A DNA stretch of 64,000 bases from Neofusicoccum parvum (Eukaryota; Ascomycota; Dothideomycetes; Botryosphaeriales; Botryosphaeriaceae): positions 620,001 through 684,000 of the forward strand of contig CP087218.1 in NCBI GenBank assembly GCA_020912385.1, given 5' to 3'. The notes under the pieces are model-generated. The model ran no database searches. It saw only the letters and a list, made by a program, of their open reading frames with translations, and was not told the origin of the DNA. Positions 44,329 through 55,120 of the stretch are shown here, one piece after another (position 1 is the first letter of the stretch; each line of letters starts with the position of its first letter). Made by a program: the position numbers and the translations under genes.

Positions 44329-45512
44329 ATGCCTGGCGCTATCGTTGAGAATGTCGTTCCTGCCTATTCTCCCCCAAAGGTCACCGGCCCTGCAACCAAG
44401 CGAGCTACCCGTCCTACCAACAAGCTACCTCAATATCTGATAGACGACGCTCGCGTCACGAAGCGGGAACCCTTTAACCCTAAGAAACACCTTATCTTCG
44501 AGCCCCCAAAGAAGATCCATACAATGAAGGAAATTGGCCTCGAGGGCCACGGAATTTCATCCAACGCCGTCTCGGAACCATTTCCTCTTTTCAACGGGGA
44601 AGCCATCAGGCAGATGCGAGCTGAAATCTTCAGTGACGAAGCCATGGAACACTGCCAATACACCTCGAGCTTTACTAAGAACATGATCCGCGGCCTGGGC
44701 CCTGCGTAAGTCCACATGATGCTTTCCAATTTACATCCGTTCGGATACTGACTGGTAGACAGTCGCGCCCCCTTCATCTACGATGCCTGGCGCTCACCTG
44801 AGGTCCTCTCGAAGATCTCGGAAGTTGCTGGCATTGACCTGGTCCCGGTTTTCGACTTCGACATAGGAAACATCAACGTTTCCATCAATGACCAGGCTGA
44901 AGAGATCGTCCCTGCGAAGAAGCTCGCCGAAAATGATGTTTCCACCTTTGCATGGCACTACGACAGCTTTCCATTTGTCTGCGTCATGATGCTTTCCGAT
45001 TGTACCGACATGGTCGGCGGCGAGACCATGCTGAGGACCGCTTCTGGAGAACTCATGAAAGCTCGTGGACCATCCATGGTACGTTGTTGCAGCCACCGAT
45101 GTGACGGATATCAGGGAATTTCAGCTAACACTTGCTTTCACAGGGCACCGCTGTCGTCATGCAGGGCCGATACATAGAGCACCAGGCGTTAAAGGCTTAT
45201 GGGGGCCGCGAGCGCATAACTATGGTCACGTCGCTCCGACCCAGGTCCCCCTTCATCAGAGATGAGTCTGTCCTGACTGGCGTCCGCGGCATCAGCGACC
45301 TGTCTGAGATTTACGGCCAATACTCCGAGTATAGACTGGAGATCCTGGAGGAGCGGGTTCGCGCCAGGCTGGAGGTTGAGCGCCGGCGCCAGTTGGGCAA
45401 GCGCTCCTTCGATGTCCAGAACATGAGGGATTTCTTGACTGAACAGAAGCAGTTCATTGAAGCCATGTTGGAGGAGATTTATGAGGTTGAGGATGATGAT
45501 TCGGGGAATTGA
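44329..45512 (+). CDS. 2OG-Fe(II) oxygenase-like protein, fungal family of unknown substrate
   Basis: Exons 44329-44705, 44763-45078 and 45144-45512 (introns 57 and 65 nt), giving 353 aa. The double-stranded beta-helix signature can be read directly: WHYDSFPFVCVMMLSD (His191, Asp193), then GGETMLR, then GRYIEHQALKAYGGRERI (His244 and a following Arg that would bind 2-oxoglutarate). This is the HxD...H...R layout of 2OG oxygenases. The first 120 residues are a distinct N-terminal region with a basic Pro-rich start. The C-terminus is a long charged helix, ending in an acidic tail. Widely distributed in fungi as an uncharacterised family (recalled, not searched). No signal peptide. Confidence 0.75.
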
Positions 45513-46015
45513 ACGGTGGTGATTGAGTCTTCTCTGCTATTTCCAATATAGCGCTACTTCTCCGCTTTTTCCTATAGGCTGTTGGCCACCAGCAATAGAT
45601 TCTTCTTGCTTCCCACATATTTACATGCGTGACCTCTGGTTCTTCAACCCAAGCTCACTCTTCAGTCTTTACACGCTAACGACCGTATCTGATATTGCTG
45701 GCACTGTAGAAATAGACCGCAACAATATCAACTGGGCTCTTAACACGCTTTTCAAGGACTTTGAGAATCGGTACAAAGGATTTGGCGTTTCTTGCAAGTG
45801 CTGATAATCAGACTACTTCTGTACCCTCTGAGCTGTGATGATCCGTGATGTTGAGTGAATGACTAGTGGCATGACTACAGCCAGAACCACGGGTGGGACT
45901 ACAAATCCCAAAGAACAAATGATGAGCACGTTGTATTTTAGACAGTGTCAAGAAAATTTCATTGCCTTGATATGGAGTCTGTCGTTCAGAACCAGCATGC
46001 TATCGTCATCGCAAT
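45513..46015. other. Intergenic region between convergent genes
   Basis: 503 bp between the 3' ends of the oxygenase and the permease. Nothing recognised. Confidence 0.55.
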
Positions 46016-47886
46016 TCAAGCCTTTGACTTCGACGAACGGCCGACCTTTTGGAATCTCAGAAAATGCCTCACAGCTTTCCAGAATCCATAATCTTCAGCC
46101 TCAGCAAACAGTGCTTCGTGCCGATCAATCTCCGGACGGGCCCAGACCAGGTCTGCTTCGGCCGGCTTGACAAACTTGGTCCGCTTGAGTAACTTCCAGC
46201 TGCTGAAGGTGCAGATAGCAATGAAGCACATGGTGTAACTGGTGAAGAAAGAACCGGTATCCCAATTTCCATCAAGAAAGACGGCATAGCCGTAAAAGAG
46301 CTCAATAAAGACCAACCAAGCCAAAGCAACCCAAGCTGCATAAGGCTGAAACCATCCTTTGTAAGGAAGGGCATCTCTGTCGTATTTTTGCGCCTTCAGT
46401 GCTCTGTAGAAGAAGATGTAGTTGACACAAACGGCGATGTACGTCACGATTGTACCCCCCGTGATCAGGTTGGCGAGCCTGTTTTTGTTTAGAAATCGAC
46501 CGGACTCTAGGTAGGATACGAGTGTCTCACCATATCAACACTTCCAAGGAACCACTGTTCAGTTTCAGGTAGGACAGGCTGGCAAACGCAAGCGCAACCA
46601 CCAAGGTGTTCATAGGCACACCTTTCCTTGTCGTCTTGAGGAAGAATTTTGGGGCGTGGCCGCGAGAAGCAAGACTGTGGAGACTTCGGCACGTGGTGTA
46701 GACGTAACAGTTTCCTGCCGAGTAGACGCTGGTCATGAGCAGTGCATTGACAATGTGAGGCAGGACAGCCACCTCCATGTTTTTCATGGCAATGACATAG
46801 GGTGACGACGCGCCAGTGCCTGTATCTCCTGTGCTGAACGCTTGGAATAGAGTCGGGTCGTTGGCGGGAACAACGATGCCGACACACAGTGCACCGCAGA
46901 TAAAGAAGATGCCGAATCGCCAATACACTTGCTTGAAAGCAGCTCGGAGCGTCTTGCGTGGTTGCTGGGCTTCGCCGGCACAGGTTGCGATGTATTCGGG
47001 ACCGACGACGACGAGTGCAGCCTGCCACAGCGCAGCCAGGAATCCGTGGAAACGGCCCATGTCACCCGTGGAAAGGTACTCTAAGAACGGATACTGGAGC
47101 GTCAAATATGTTAGCACGAGCATCAGTAGATCACGCGGGGGACAGCTCATACCGGCTTCGACCAATTAGAGAAACCATAGGCGTGGCCCTGAGGGTTACC
47201 ACCGCACATGGTGACGAATGTGAAACTGAAAAGCAGCATCATAAGGAAGAGCTTGCCAAGGCAAAGCCAGAACTCAGCTTCACCGAAGTACCGGACCGCA
47301 AGGACGTTGGTGATTCTAGGCAAAAAGCTTAGCAATGATTTTTACGAAGACGGAGGAGGTGAAATGTTGGGAACAGGACACACCCATAGAGGACAATGCA
47401 AGCAGAGATCACAGCAGCCGAGGGGATATCGTTTCGCCAGAACGTCAAGATCGAATCGAAAGCTGTGATCTCGAACGGAATGAGAAGAGCTTGAAACAAA
47501 AAGAAGTTCCACCCAATCATGAAGCCCCAAGCCTTGTCGACCCAGACATCGGCGTGCTGGGTAAACGCGGCACTGACTGGCATGAAAGTCGTCATTTCCG
47601 CGAGACAGCTGTTCACTAGGGCCACAATGCATGCGTGCATGACGAATGCAACCAAGAGACTGCCGGCTCCTCCGTGCAAGAGACCATAGCCGATGGTAAC
47701 AAAAAGGGCCGTTCCAATGGCGCCACCAATAGAGAAGAATTGTACTTGACGGGGAGTCAAATGTCGTTGCAGCCCCTCCGAATGCGGTATGGCTTCACCA
47801 ATGGCGACATCGCTGGGCTCTGAAATGGTGTCCTCCTTTGAGCTATTATGGGGTTGCTTCGACGATATTGAATCCTTGGCCGTCAT
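46016..47886 (-). CDS. Amino-acid permease (YAT/AAP family)
   Basis: Plasma-membrane proton/amino-acid symporter of the fungal YAT family. Exons 47886-47384, 47315-47153, 47093-46531 and 46478-46016 (introns 52-68 nt), giving 563 aa. A hydrophilic N-terminus of about 50 residues leads to RHLTPRQVQFFSIGGAIGTA, the classic first-helix region of the family. About 12 membrane segments follow. Conserved blocks include WGFMIGWNFFLFQALLIPFE and GFLAALWQAALVVVGPEYIA (the GPE motif). The C-terminus is charged. Substrate specificity cannot be read from sequence. It is divergent from a Zn2Cys6 regulator across 1.75 kb, which suggests but does not prove regulation. Confidence 0.9.
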
Positions 47887-49637
47887 TATTACTGTTGTGT
47901 TGTCAATGACAGTAAGCAAGAAAAGGAAGACATTTTTACCAACAGTGCGTAAATCGCACAATTGAACCTCCACGAGCAAAATTTAAAATGAAAGAGAAGC
48001 GGGGGTGAAGGAATTTGGTTTCCTCTTTGTTGAAAGAGCCAAAGGGATATCGCTCGTGGGAAGTCCCGCATATTTATGTAGCTTACTGCTCGCGTGGGAG
48101 TTTTTGGAATGATCCAAGATGAATAAAGCCACCCTCGGTAAGATTAGATCTATCACTTGGCTGACTGCCTCGAATCTCCGTAGGAAAAATTATCGATGTG
48201 GTGTACTGCTCACTAGGTGGGGAAAGATCGTCAGAAAACAGCCCCAATTCCTTCCTAAAAAAAGACTTAAAACTTACCCACTGTTGGAGCTTTTGGTAAG
48301 ATACAAGTTCAGAGGAAGCCAAGATTCAATTACCATGATGCGGTGATGCTCTGGGTTTATCTGCTGTGAATGGCAGTTGGGCCGCTGCGATGTTACCAAG
48401 TAAGTATCTCCCCACTCCAGTCTTTCCTTCTTATCTTTGGTCATCGACCCGAACACGCTGCAGGGGTAAGCCGTGTCATCCGAAAACGCTTGGCATTTCA
48501 CTTCTCCGAGAAGCAATGCTCATGCACACTGCCTAGAACTGAAAGCTGAAGAAGAAGTCATTAGTCAATGAATGTACGGAGATGGAATACATTCGTCGTG
48601 TTGCAGCTTTCTAATATTAAAATCGCCTGAGGTTCTATATTAATCCTCATTTTGTATGACAGCATCGCCATCCAGCCTCCGCTTAATGACCTGCAGACCC
48701 CACGTTGCTTAAATAGGACCAGACCCGTTAGCGTAGCATGTTGTTGATCCGTGGGGCTCCCAAGACACTTTTCGCTTTTTCTCCGACACAGCCCTGTATC
48801 TGACTATCACGATGGAGAGAGTCTTGCAGAATTGCCCTTCGGAAGAACTAGGCAGTTTTAAACGCACTCAGGCCGGTGCTGACTACCAAAGAAAAAAAAA
48901 AAAGAAATTCATGTTGAATATATGGTAAAAACCAAGGATGGCTGCGAGAAGAAAAGTTCATGCATATATAGGGCCATATTTGCTTCGAAGTTTGGCCTTT
49001 GAAGCATCCAATCGCGTTTTTTAACCGAAAGTGGAAATTTTATCGGAGAACGATCTTCATTACCCCGTGACCGAAGATTAACACCCTATCTACCTGGTAG
49101 CCGACCAACCCATTCCCCGCTCTGGGTGTCAGCGTCCTTCCTATTTGATAAGAGCACGAACAGTCTAGTTTCGGACAAGCCTCGCCCGATGTCATGCGGA
49201 GTTGACAAGTAACCAGTCTTGGAAATCGAGCGCTGTGGCTTATCCGGCGTCTGAAGCGATCCTTGCAAAAGCCTCGGGTCTGGTCCCGATCCCGGTCTTG
49301 TCTATCTCGGCACGATCGGAGGGGAAGTTGATAGGTAAATCGAATGGATCCCTTGACTTTACAATGTCGGCATGATCATACAGTATTGAGCATCTTGATT
49401 GTTTTAAATAAAAGCTGGACAAGCTGTGCTACATGCGTGTAGAGTGGCGGCCAACAATACTGGCTAAGGGGAAAAGCAACTCACTATCAGTGCCCCGCAT
49501 CTCTAGATAACGAGCCGAACCGTCACCATATCGGCATCCATATCCTCTTGTTATTGTCCATAGAGCTCCCCTGACATGAAGAAAAACATACATTAAACCA
49601 GCACCGCAATTATTCCATCGTCGTGGAAAACTCTCAA
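47887..49637. promoter_or_regulatory. Large AT-rich divergent region, permease / Zn2Cys6 regulator
   Basis: 1.75 kb between divergent start codons. It is the longest low-GC stretch here and includes an A-tract near 48890-48905. The size fits a regulated promoter for both genes. No coding signal was found. Confidence 0.5.
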
Positions 49638-52281
49638 ATGACGGCGAACATAACGTCAGAGTCTCGTAAAGCACGACGGATTACCAATGCGTAGGAATTC
49701 CCCGCCCGTCTCCACGCTTTGCCCCTTTCCTATCATGGAAGCTGACATATACCGCGCTGCAGTTGCGTTGCGTGCCGGCAAAGTAAAATCAAATGCTCGG
49801 GCGAAGAGCCGTGCCGCAACTGCCAACGGCGCATCATCACATGTCGGTTTACAGATGGCGGTAACAAGATCATGATCTCAGAAGGGTACGTTTGTTTCAA
49901 ACCGAAGCGTTGTCAGCCATTAACAGGCTGAATCAGCTACCTCAGAGAGCTACAGAGGCTGTGCCAAGCTCAACAGCAACGTTTACCTGAGCCAACCTCC
50001 CCTGCAACTCAGGGTCCATCCTCAAGGAAGCGGTCCAGTGATACCGCCTTCAGATCCAGTACAGGCCTTGACGGTGAGTGCAGATCTATCGCCCCGGTGA
50101 CACCTCCAGTCCCATTCCTTCTTTCCTCTCTGTGCGCGTTTAGTGGAAAACTTTGACTAAGTACACCTGGTAAGTTGTGGGTTCAGTACCACCAACAGAT
50201 GAATTGCCGCCATACCAGCCAGTCGACACTGCCCTCAACGTTTGGACAAGTCCATTTACGTCGCCATCAGCGATCATCAGGAATACGCACAAGAACAAGC
50301 GGAAATGGAGTCAGCATCACCATTCTCTGAACTATTCACTAATAGCCTAACGTAATTCTAATAGTCTGGCTGCCCCCATCGTCTCCATGGGCCTTCACTG
50401 TCCGCCTCACACTTATGATGACCGAAAAGCTCCATCTCGAAGCTCCAAACACTCTACCCAGCTATTCAGACAGCGATGCATATAATTTGCAATGGACGCC
50501 TTGCGCGGACAGCGTCCCGCCAGACATCACTGGGCTTCCTTCGATGGACCACGCTCTCTATCTGTTCAACACTGTCAAATTCCACCTGAGCTACCGGTTC
50601 TTTGATGACGGAGAGTTCATCAAAAACGTGCACGAGTTTTACTATGGTAAAGCGCAGGAAAAAGCAACGGAATCTCGCCTGTGGTTTGTTCAGTTCCTCA
50701 TCATCCTGGCATTTGGGAACGCGTTGGTCCGCCACAAGTCGAGAACTCCACGAAAACCACGAGGAGCAAAATACTTTGTGCGAGCCATGTCTCTTATGCC
50801 TGACCATACGTCCATGTGGAAGGATAGCTTGCTAGGAATTGAGGTACTCATACTGGCCGGGCTCTATCTGTACTCAATCGACCGGAAAGAATCAGCACAT
50901 GTTTACGTAAGCCTCTTGTTACCAAACACGCCGAATTCCTTTTTTTTTTTGGCTTACACTTGTGCAGCTCGGCCAAGCAACGCGCATAGCGCAATTGGAG
51001 GGACTGCACACTCAGCTTCCAGAGGAAGAACTCGGTTTCGAAATGGTGACTCGGTGCCGCAGACTATGGTGGACTCTGTACATCATGGATCGACATTTCT
51101 CGTCATGTTTAGGACTCCCTATGTTAACAGCGGACAGCGACATCACTGTATTGGTTAACCCAACTAGTACGTGCTCGCATGAGGATACCACCATCGGCCT
51201 CCAGGTCAAGCTATCGCAGCTGTCATCGGTCATCCTGACCAGTAAGTTCAGACCGAGGTCTATTTAAGTAGCTCGTCTGACACTCAGCCACCGTAGCCAT
51301 CTACAAGACCGAGAAGACCCAGTTGAGCGTGTTCCTCGAAAGGACAAGGTCCATATTGCACGTCATGGCCGGGCATGCCCAAGAGATCGAGAATATATTC
51401 CATGAAAAGTTTCGGAATTCTGTCGAGGCAATGCCCCCAGGTATACGCCACATAACCCTTCTATATCACCAGGTCCGTGAGACATGTGACCCTGTTCACG
51501 AATTCGCATGTCCCAGCCTCAACTGATATTTCCTGGCCGCAGTGCGTGATAGTTGCTACAAGACCGCTACTTCTGTCCGTTCTCAAGGAACGACTGGAGA
51601 GGCTGGGCCGCGAAAAGGAGGGTTGGCAAAGCATTCTTGCTCACACAACAAGCTTGATATCCACTGGCATCAAGTCCGCCGCCAAGACGCTTCAGATACT
51701 GTCTGACGAGGATATCATTCTCGGTGAGTCAGGTGCTCGGACTCCACACGCCCACAATACCAAGGACACTGAATTGCGTTTTAGAAGTATTTTTGCCGTT
51801 CGATCTGGAATTTACCTACGGAGCAGCTCTGCATTTGATCATGGCGAATGCGCTCTTCCCGGGTGACGCTGACGAGCAGAGCTACCAGAAGGCGCGCGTG
51901 ATTCTGGACGAAATGGTCAGCGAAGGCAACCGAGTGGCTGAAGTGCGAAAAGCCGAGCTTGTGCATCTGGAAGAGTTGTGCCGGGAGCTAGCCATGCAGT
52001 CGGAGCGCCAGGGTCTTCAATCGCTGACATTAGCGGGCCCGGAAGGGCCAGAGATCGGGGCCAATAACAACAGCACCGCGTACGAAGCAGACCAGGTGGT
52101 ATCGGGGACGGATATTGGAACGGCTACCGTGTCCATAGCTGGAAGCTCTCATTCTTCGCCCCCATCCACTGACCCCGCTGCAGGGGGCAATTTCGAATTT
52201 CTTGACAACATCGGCATCTCGTCTAGCGAATTCCTCTCAATTGTGGATCAGATGGGAAGCCAGGACATTCTTCTCTATTGA
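49638..52281 (+). CDS. Zn2Cys6 transcription factor
   Basis: Nuclear regulator with an N-terminal binuclear zinc cluster and a fungal-specific TF domain. Nine exons: 49638-49690, 49763-49885, 49937-50073, 50187-50309, 50365-50906, 50968-51241, 51297-51472, 51543-51723 and 51785-52281, giving 701 aa. The cluster has the exact C-x2-C-x6-C-x5-C-x2-C-x6-C spacing (Cys19, 22, 29, 35, 38, 45), with ACVACRQSKIKC split after the Ala codon by intron 1. A short coiled coil follows (YLRELQRLCQAQQQRL). The middle homology region includes EFYYGKAQEKATESRLWFVQ and CRRLWWTLYIMDRH. The C-terminus is Ser/Thr/Gly-rich and acidic, as in activation domains. Exon 1 was found because only this ATG gives the needed phase. 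Intron 3 (113 nt) contains an alternative acceptor. It probably regulates neighbours (inference). Confidence 0.87.
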
Positions 52282-52598
52282 GTTACGGGTTCATGGCGAA
52301 AGTAAAGAGATCTTTTCAGCAACGCCTCATGTGTGCAAATTCACTCTCAACCGCAGATATCTTCTATTTTTGCTTAAAGTTTCTGTAAAGTGGAGAAGAG
52401 AAGAGCCCCGACTTCCAGTTCGCCATAAACTCCTCGCTGGAGAGCCTCATTAAATTCTTTTCGTTTCCAAATATCTTCATGCAAGAAAGCTTCGTGACCG
52501 CTTCTCTGATTTCCGTCTCCTCTCATTCTTTCCACATGTTCCTCATCTCCGTCATAAATACTTTTTGAACGTCCTCAACACCCTCACCGCCAAACCCC
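52282..52598. other. Intergenic region between convergent genes
   Basis: 317 bp of 3' flanking DNA between the regulator and the MFS gene. Nothing recognised. Confidence 0.6.
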
Positions 52599-55120
52599 TC
52601 ACGCACTCACCTCCTTCGCGCTCGCATTGCTCCCCCGCTCCCCGTCCTTCTCCGTCCCCACCCCGCTCTCCAAATCCGCATTGCTCACCGCCCCCGCGCT
52701 CATACCTCCAGCGCTCTTCCTCTTCTCCGCCGCTTCCTCCTTCGCCTCCCTCCTCCTCCTCTCCTCATTCTCCAGCCCCGTCCTCTGCTCCTGGTGGCTC
52801 TTCGCCAGCGTCTTCCGCCTGATCAACAAACTAACCAGCAGCCCCGCGCCGGCAAAGCACACGTACATGATCCACATCCGCGCCAGACTATCCGCGAACG
52901 CAGCGCGCGCGACGGTGCGCTGAGCGGGCGGCAGGGCGTCGACGAGCGCGGTGTTGGCGCCAGCCGAGCCGCCGGCCAGGCGCGCCGCCAGCTCGGGGCC
53001 CAGGGCGGCGACGAGCACGTCGCGGCGCTTGCGCATCTCGTTCTGGAAGACGACGCCGCCGACGACGACGCTGGCGGCGGTGGCCAGGTTGCGGGTGAAG
53101 CCGAAGGTGGCGGTCGCGGTGGCGATGTCGCGCGGGTGCACGTGCGCCTGCAGCGCGATCAGCGGCGACTGGAAGTTCGGCCCCACGCCGATGCCCGCCA
53201 CCACCTGGTACAGGATGATCTTGGTCCAGGACGAGTCCGCGTCGATGTCGGTGTACAGGCCGTAGCCGAGCGTCATGACGGCGAAGCCGAAGAGGATGCA
53301 GGGCAGGTACGCCCCCGTCTTCTTGATGACGATGCCGGTGCAGGCCGAGGTGACGGAGAGGGAGAGGGCGAAGGCGAGGAGGTAGACGCCGCTGAGGATG
53401 GGCCCGGCGCCGCGGACGCCTTGGTAGTAGAGCGGGAGGTAGTAGGTCGCCGCGATGAAGACGAAGCCGTGGATGAAGCAGGCGGCGAGGGCGGCGAGGT
53501 TGGAGCGCTCGGAGAAGAGGCGGAGAGGCATGATCGGGTAGGACGCGACCTTCCATTCGAGGACGAGGAACAGACCGATGGTTACGATGCCGAAGACGAT
53601 TAGGCAGACGACGGTTGCGGAGCCCCAGGGGTGAATCACGCCGCCGAACTCGAGGCCGAGTAGGAGCATGAGGGTTCCGCCGACGATGGCGAGTGAGCCG
53701 GACCAATCGATTGCTCGGAGACCGGCGAGGATAGGCGTACGGGGAGTGTGGACGTCGAGGAAGAAGAGGATGATGGCAAAGGCGAGACCGTCAAGAGGTA
53801 GGTTGATGTAGAAGCTGGAGAGGGGCTGTTAGCGTTGTAGTTCTTGCTTCGAAATTAGTTTAGAAGCTCCTCCAGGCGAAGAAGAAGCCTTGATAATAAG
53901 GTTCTGAATGCTCCGGTAGCGCTCAGATCCCTTCTTCATCTCCAAATTCCTTGTGGATTTAGATAGGACTCCGCATCTTCCAAGCACCCAAAGGAACACA
54001 GTCCAAATTCAGCAAAGGAAAATAGGAGAACAGCACTTACCACCACCTCCAAGAAACCTTCTGCGTCAACGCCCCTCCAATCACCGGCCCCAGCGCCGAA
54101 GCCAACGCCCACACCATTCCGATAATTCCAAAATACTGGCCTCTGCTCCTCATCGAGAACAGGTCACTGATGACGATGTTGACCAAGATGATCAAGCCAC
54201 CTCCACCGATGCCCTGGATAGCGCGGGACGCAATAAGCATGCCGATGCTCACGGACAGAGCGGCGATCAGTGATCCGATGAAGAAAACGACGTTGGCGAT
54301 GAGCAGCACGGGCTTGCGGCCGAAGATGTCGGAGATCTTGCCCCAGAGAGGCGTCGAGGCGGCTGCGGCGAGGTTGAAGGCCGAGCCGATCCAGGTATAG
54401 CCGGCGGCGGACTGGAAGTGGGCGCTGATGGTCGGCAGGGCGGTCGTGATGATGGTGATGTCCATGGCGGCGAGGAAGACGGCCATCTGCGAAGGGTGTT
54501 GTTAGCGGGCTGATTCTTGCATCCTTGCCTCCGTCCATCATCCTTGCCTCCGTCCATCATCTTTGCCTCCGTCCATCATCTTTGCACTTCAAACGTCTGA
54601 CTTGGGTTCCGAGGCCTGCATATAGATCCCGTTGGTGGATGTGTTCCTCGTCCGAACTTGAGCATTCCAGCCAAACCAGACCGCAAAGTCCTTCCACGAG
54701 GACTTCAGGCTCGTGACAGAACAACCCGACCCCGTTCAGAACCCACACGCGGAATCTCCCAATCAGTCGCCTGACCGCCCTCGTCCCCTCTCCCTTCCTT
54801 TCCGCAGCGGCGACGCAAACGGGGAAAAAAATACGTACTCCAAGCGCGAACATGATGATGGCGATCTTAGCCTTGCTCCTCTCCTTCTCCGGCTCCCCAG
54901 GATGCTCCCCAATCTTCCTCCCCGCCGGCGCTCCCGCCACGCCCTGCTCTTTCTCCACTTCCCGCTGCTGCGGCTGCGGCGCGACCGCCGCATTCTCCGG
55001 CGAGGCGGTGGCGGTCGAAGCGCCCGCCCCGGGCTCGACCGCAGCCTCAGCGTTCGCGGCCGAGGGAAGCGTCGCGGCATTCCTCGCGGCGGCGGCGTCG
55101 TCGTCGTTCGGGGTCGACAT
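52599..55120 (-). CDS. MFS drug/H+ antiporter, 14-TM (DHA2-like)
   Basis: Plasma-membrane exporter of drugs or metabolites. Exons 55120-54839, 54486-54041 and 53814-52599, giving 647 aa. Introns are 352 and 226 nt, much longer than elsewhere in the window. A hydrophilic Ala/Pro/Glu-rich N-terminus of about 85 residues precedes the first helix. MFS motif A appears as GKISDIFGRKPVLL, and the antiporter motif region as GMVWALASALGPVIGGALT. About 14 hydrophobic segments are present. The C-terminus is charged (Glu/Arg/Ser). Sequence type fits toxin or secondary-metabolite exporters, but the substrate is unknown. It is convergent with the Zn2Cys6 regulator. Confidence 0.88.
54522..54586. repeat. 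19-bp tandem repeat inside MFS intron 1
   Basis: Three full copies (54522-54540, 54541-54559, 54560-54578) and a partial fourth of tccttgcctccgtccatca, with C-to-T variation at one site. It lies near the 3' side of the 352-nt intron on the coding (minus) strand. Confidence 0.85.

Noticed and set aside
52794..53603. 269-codon plus-strand frame opposite the MFS gene
   Set aside because: Antisense to clear transmembrane coding sequence; composition is Asp/Gly/Arg-rich shadow.
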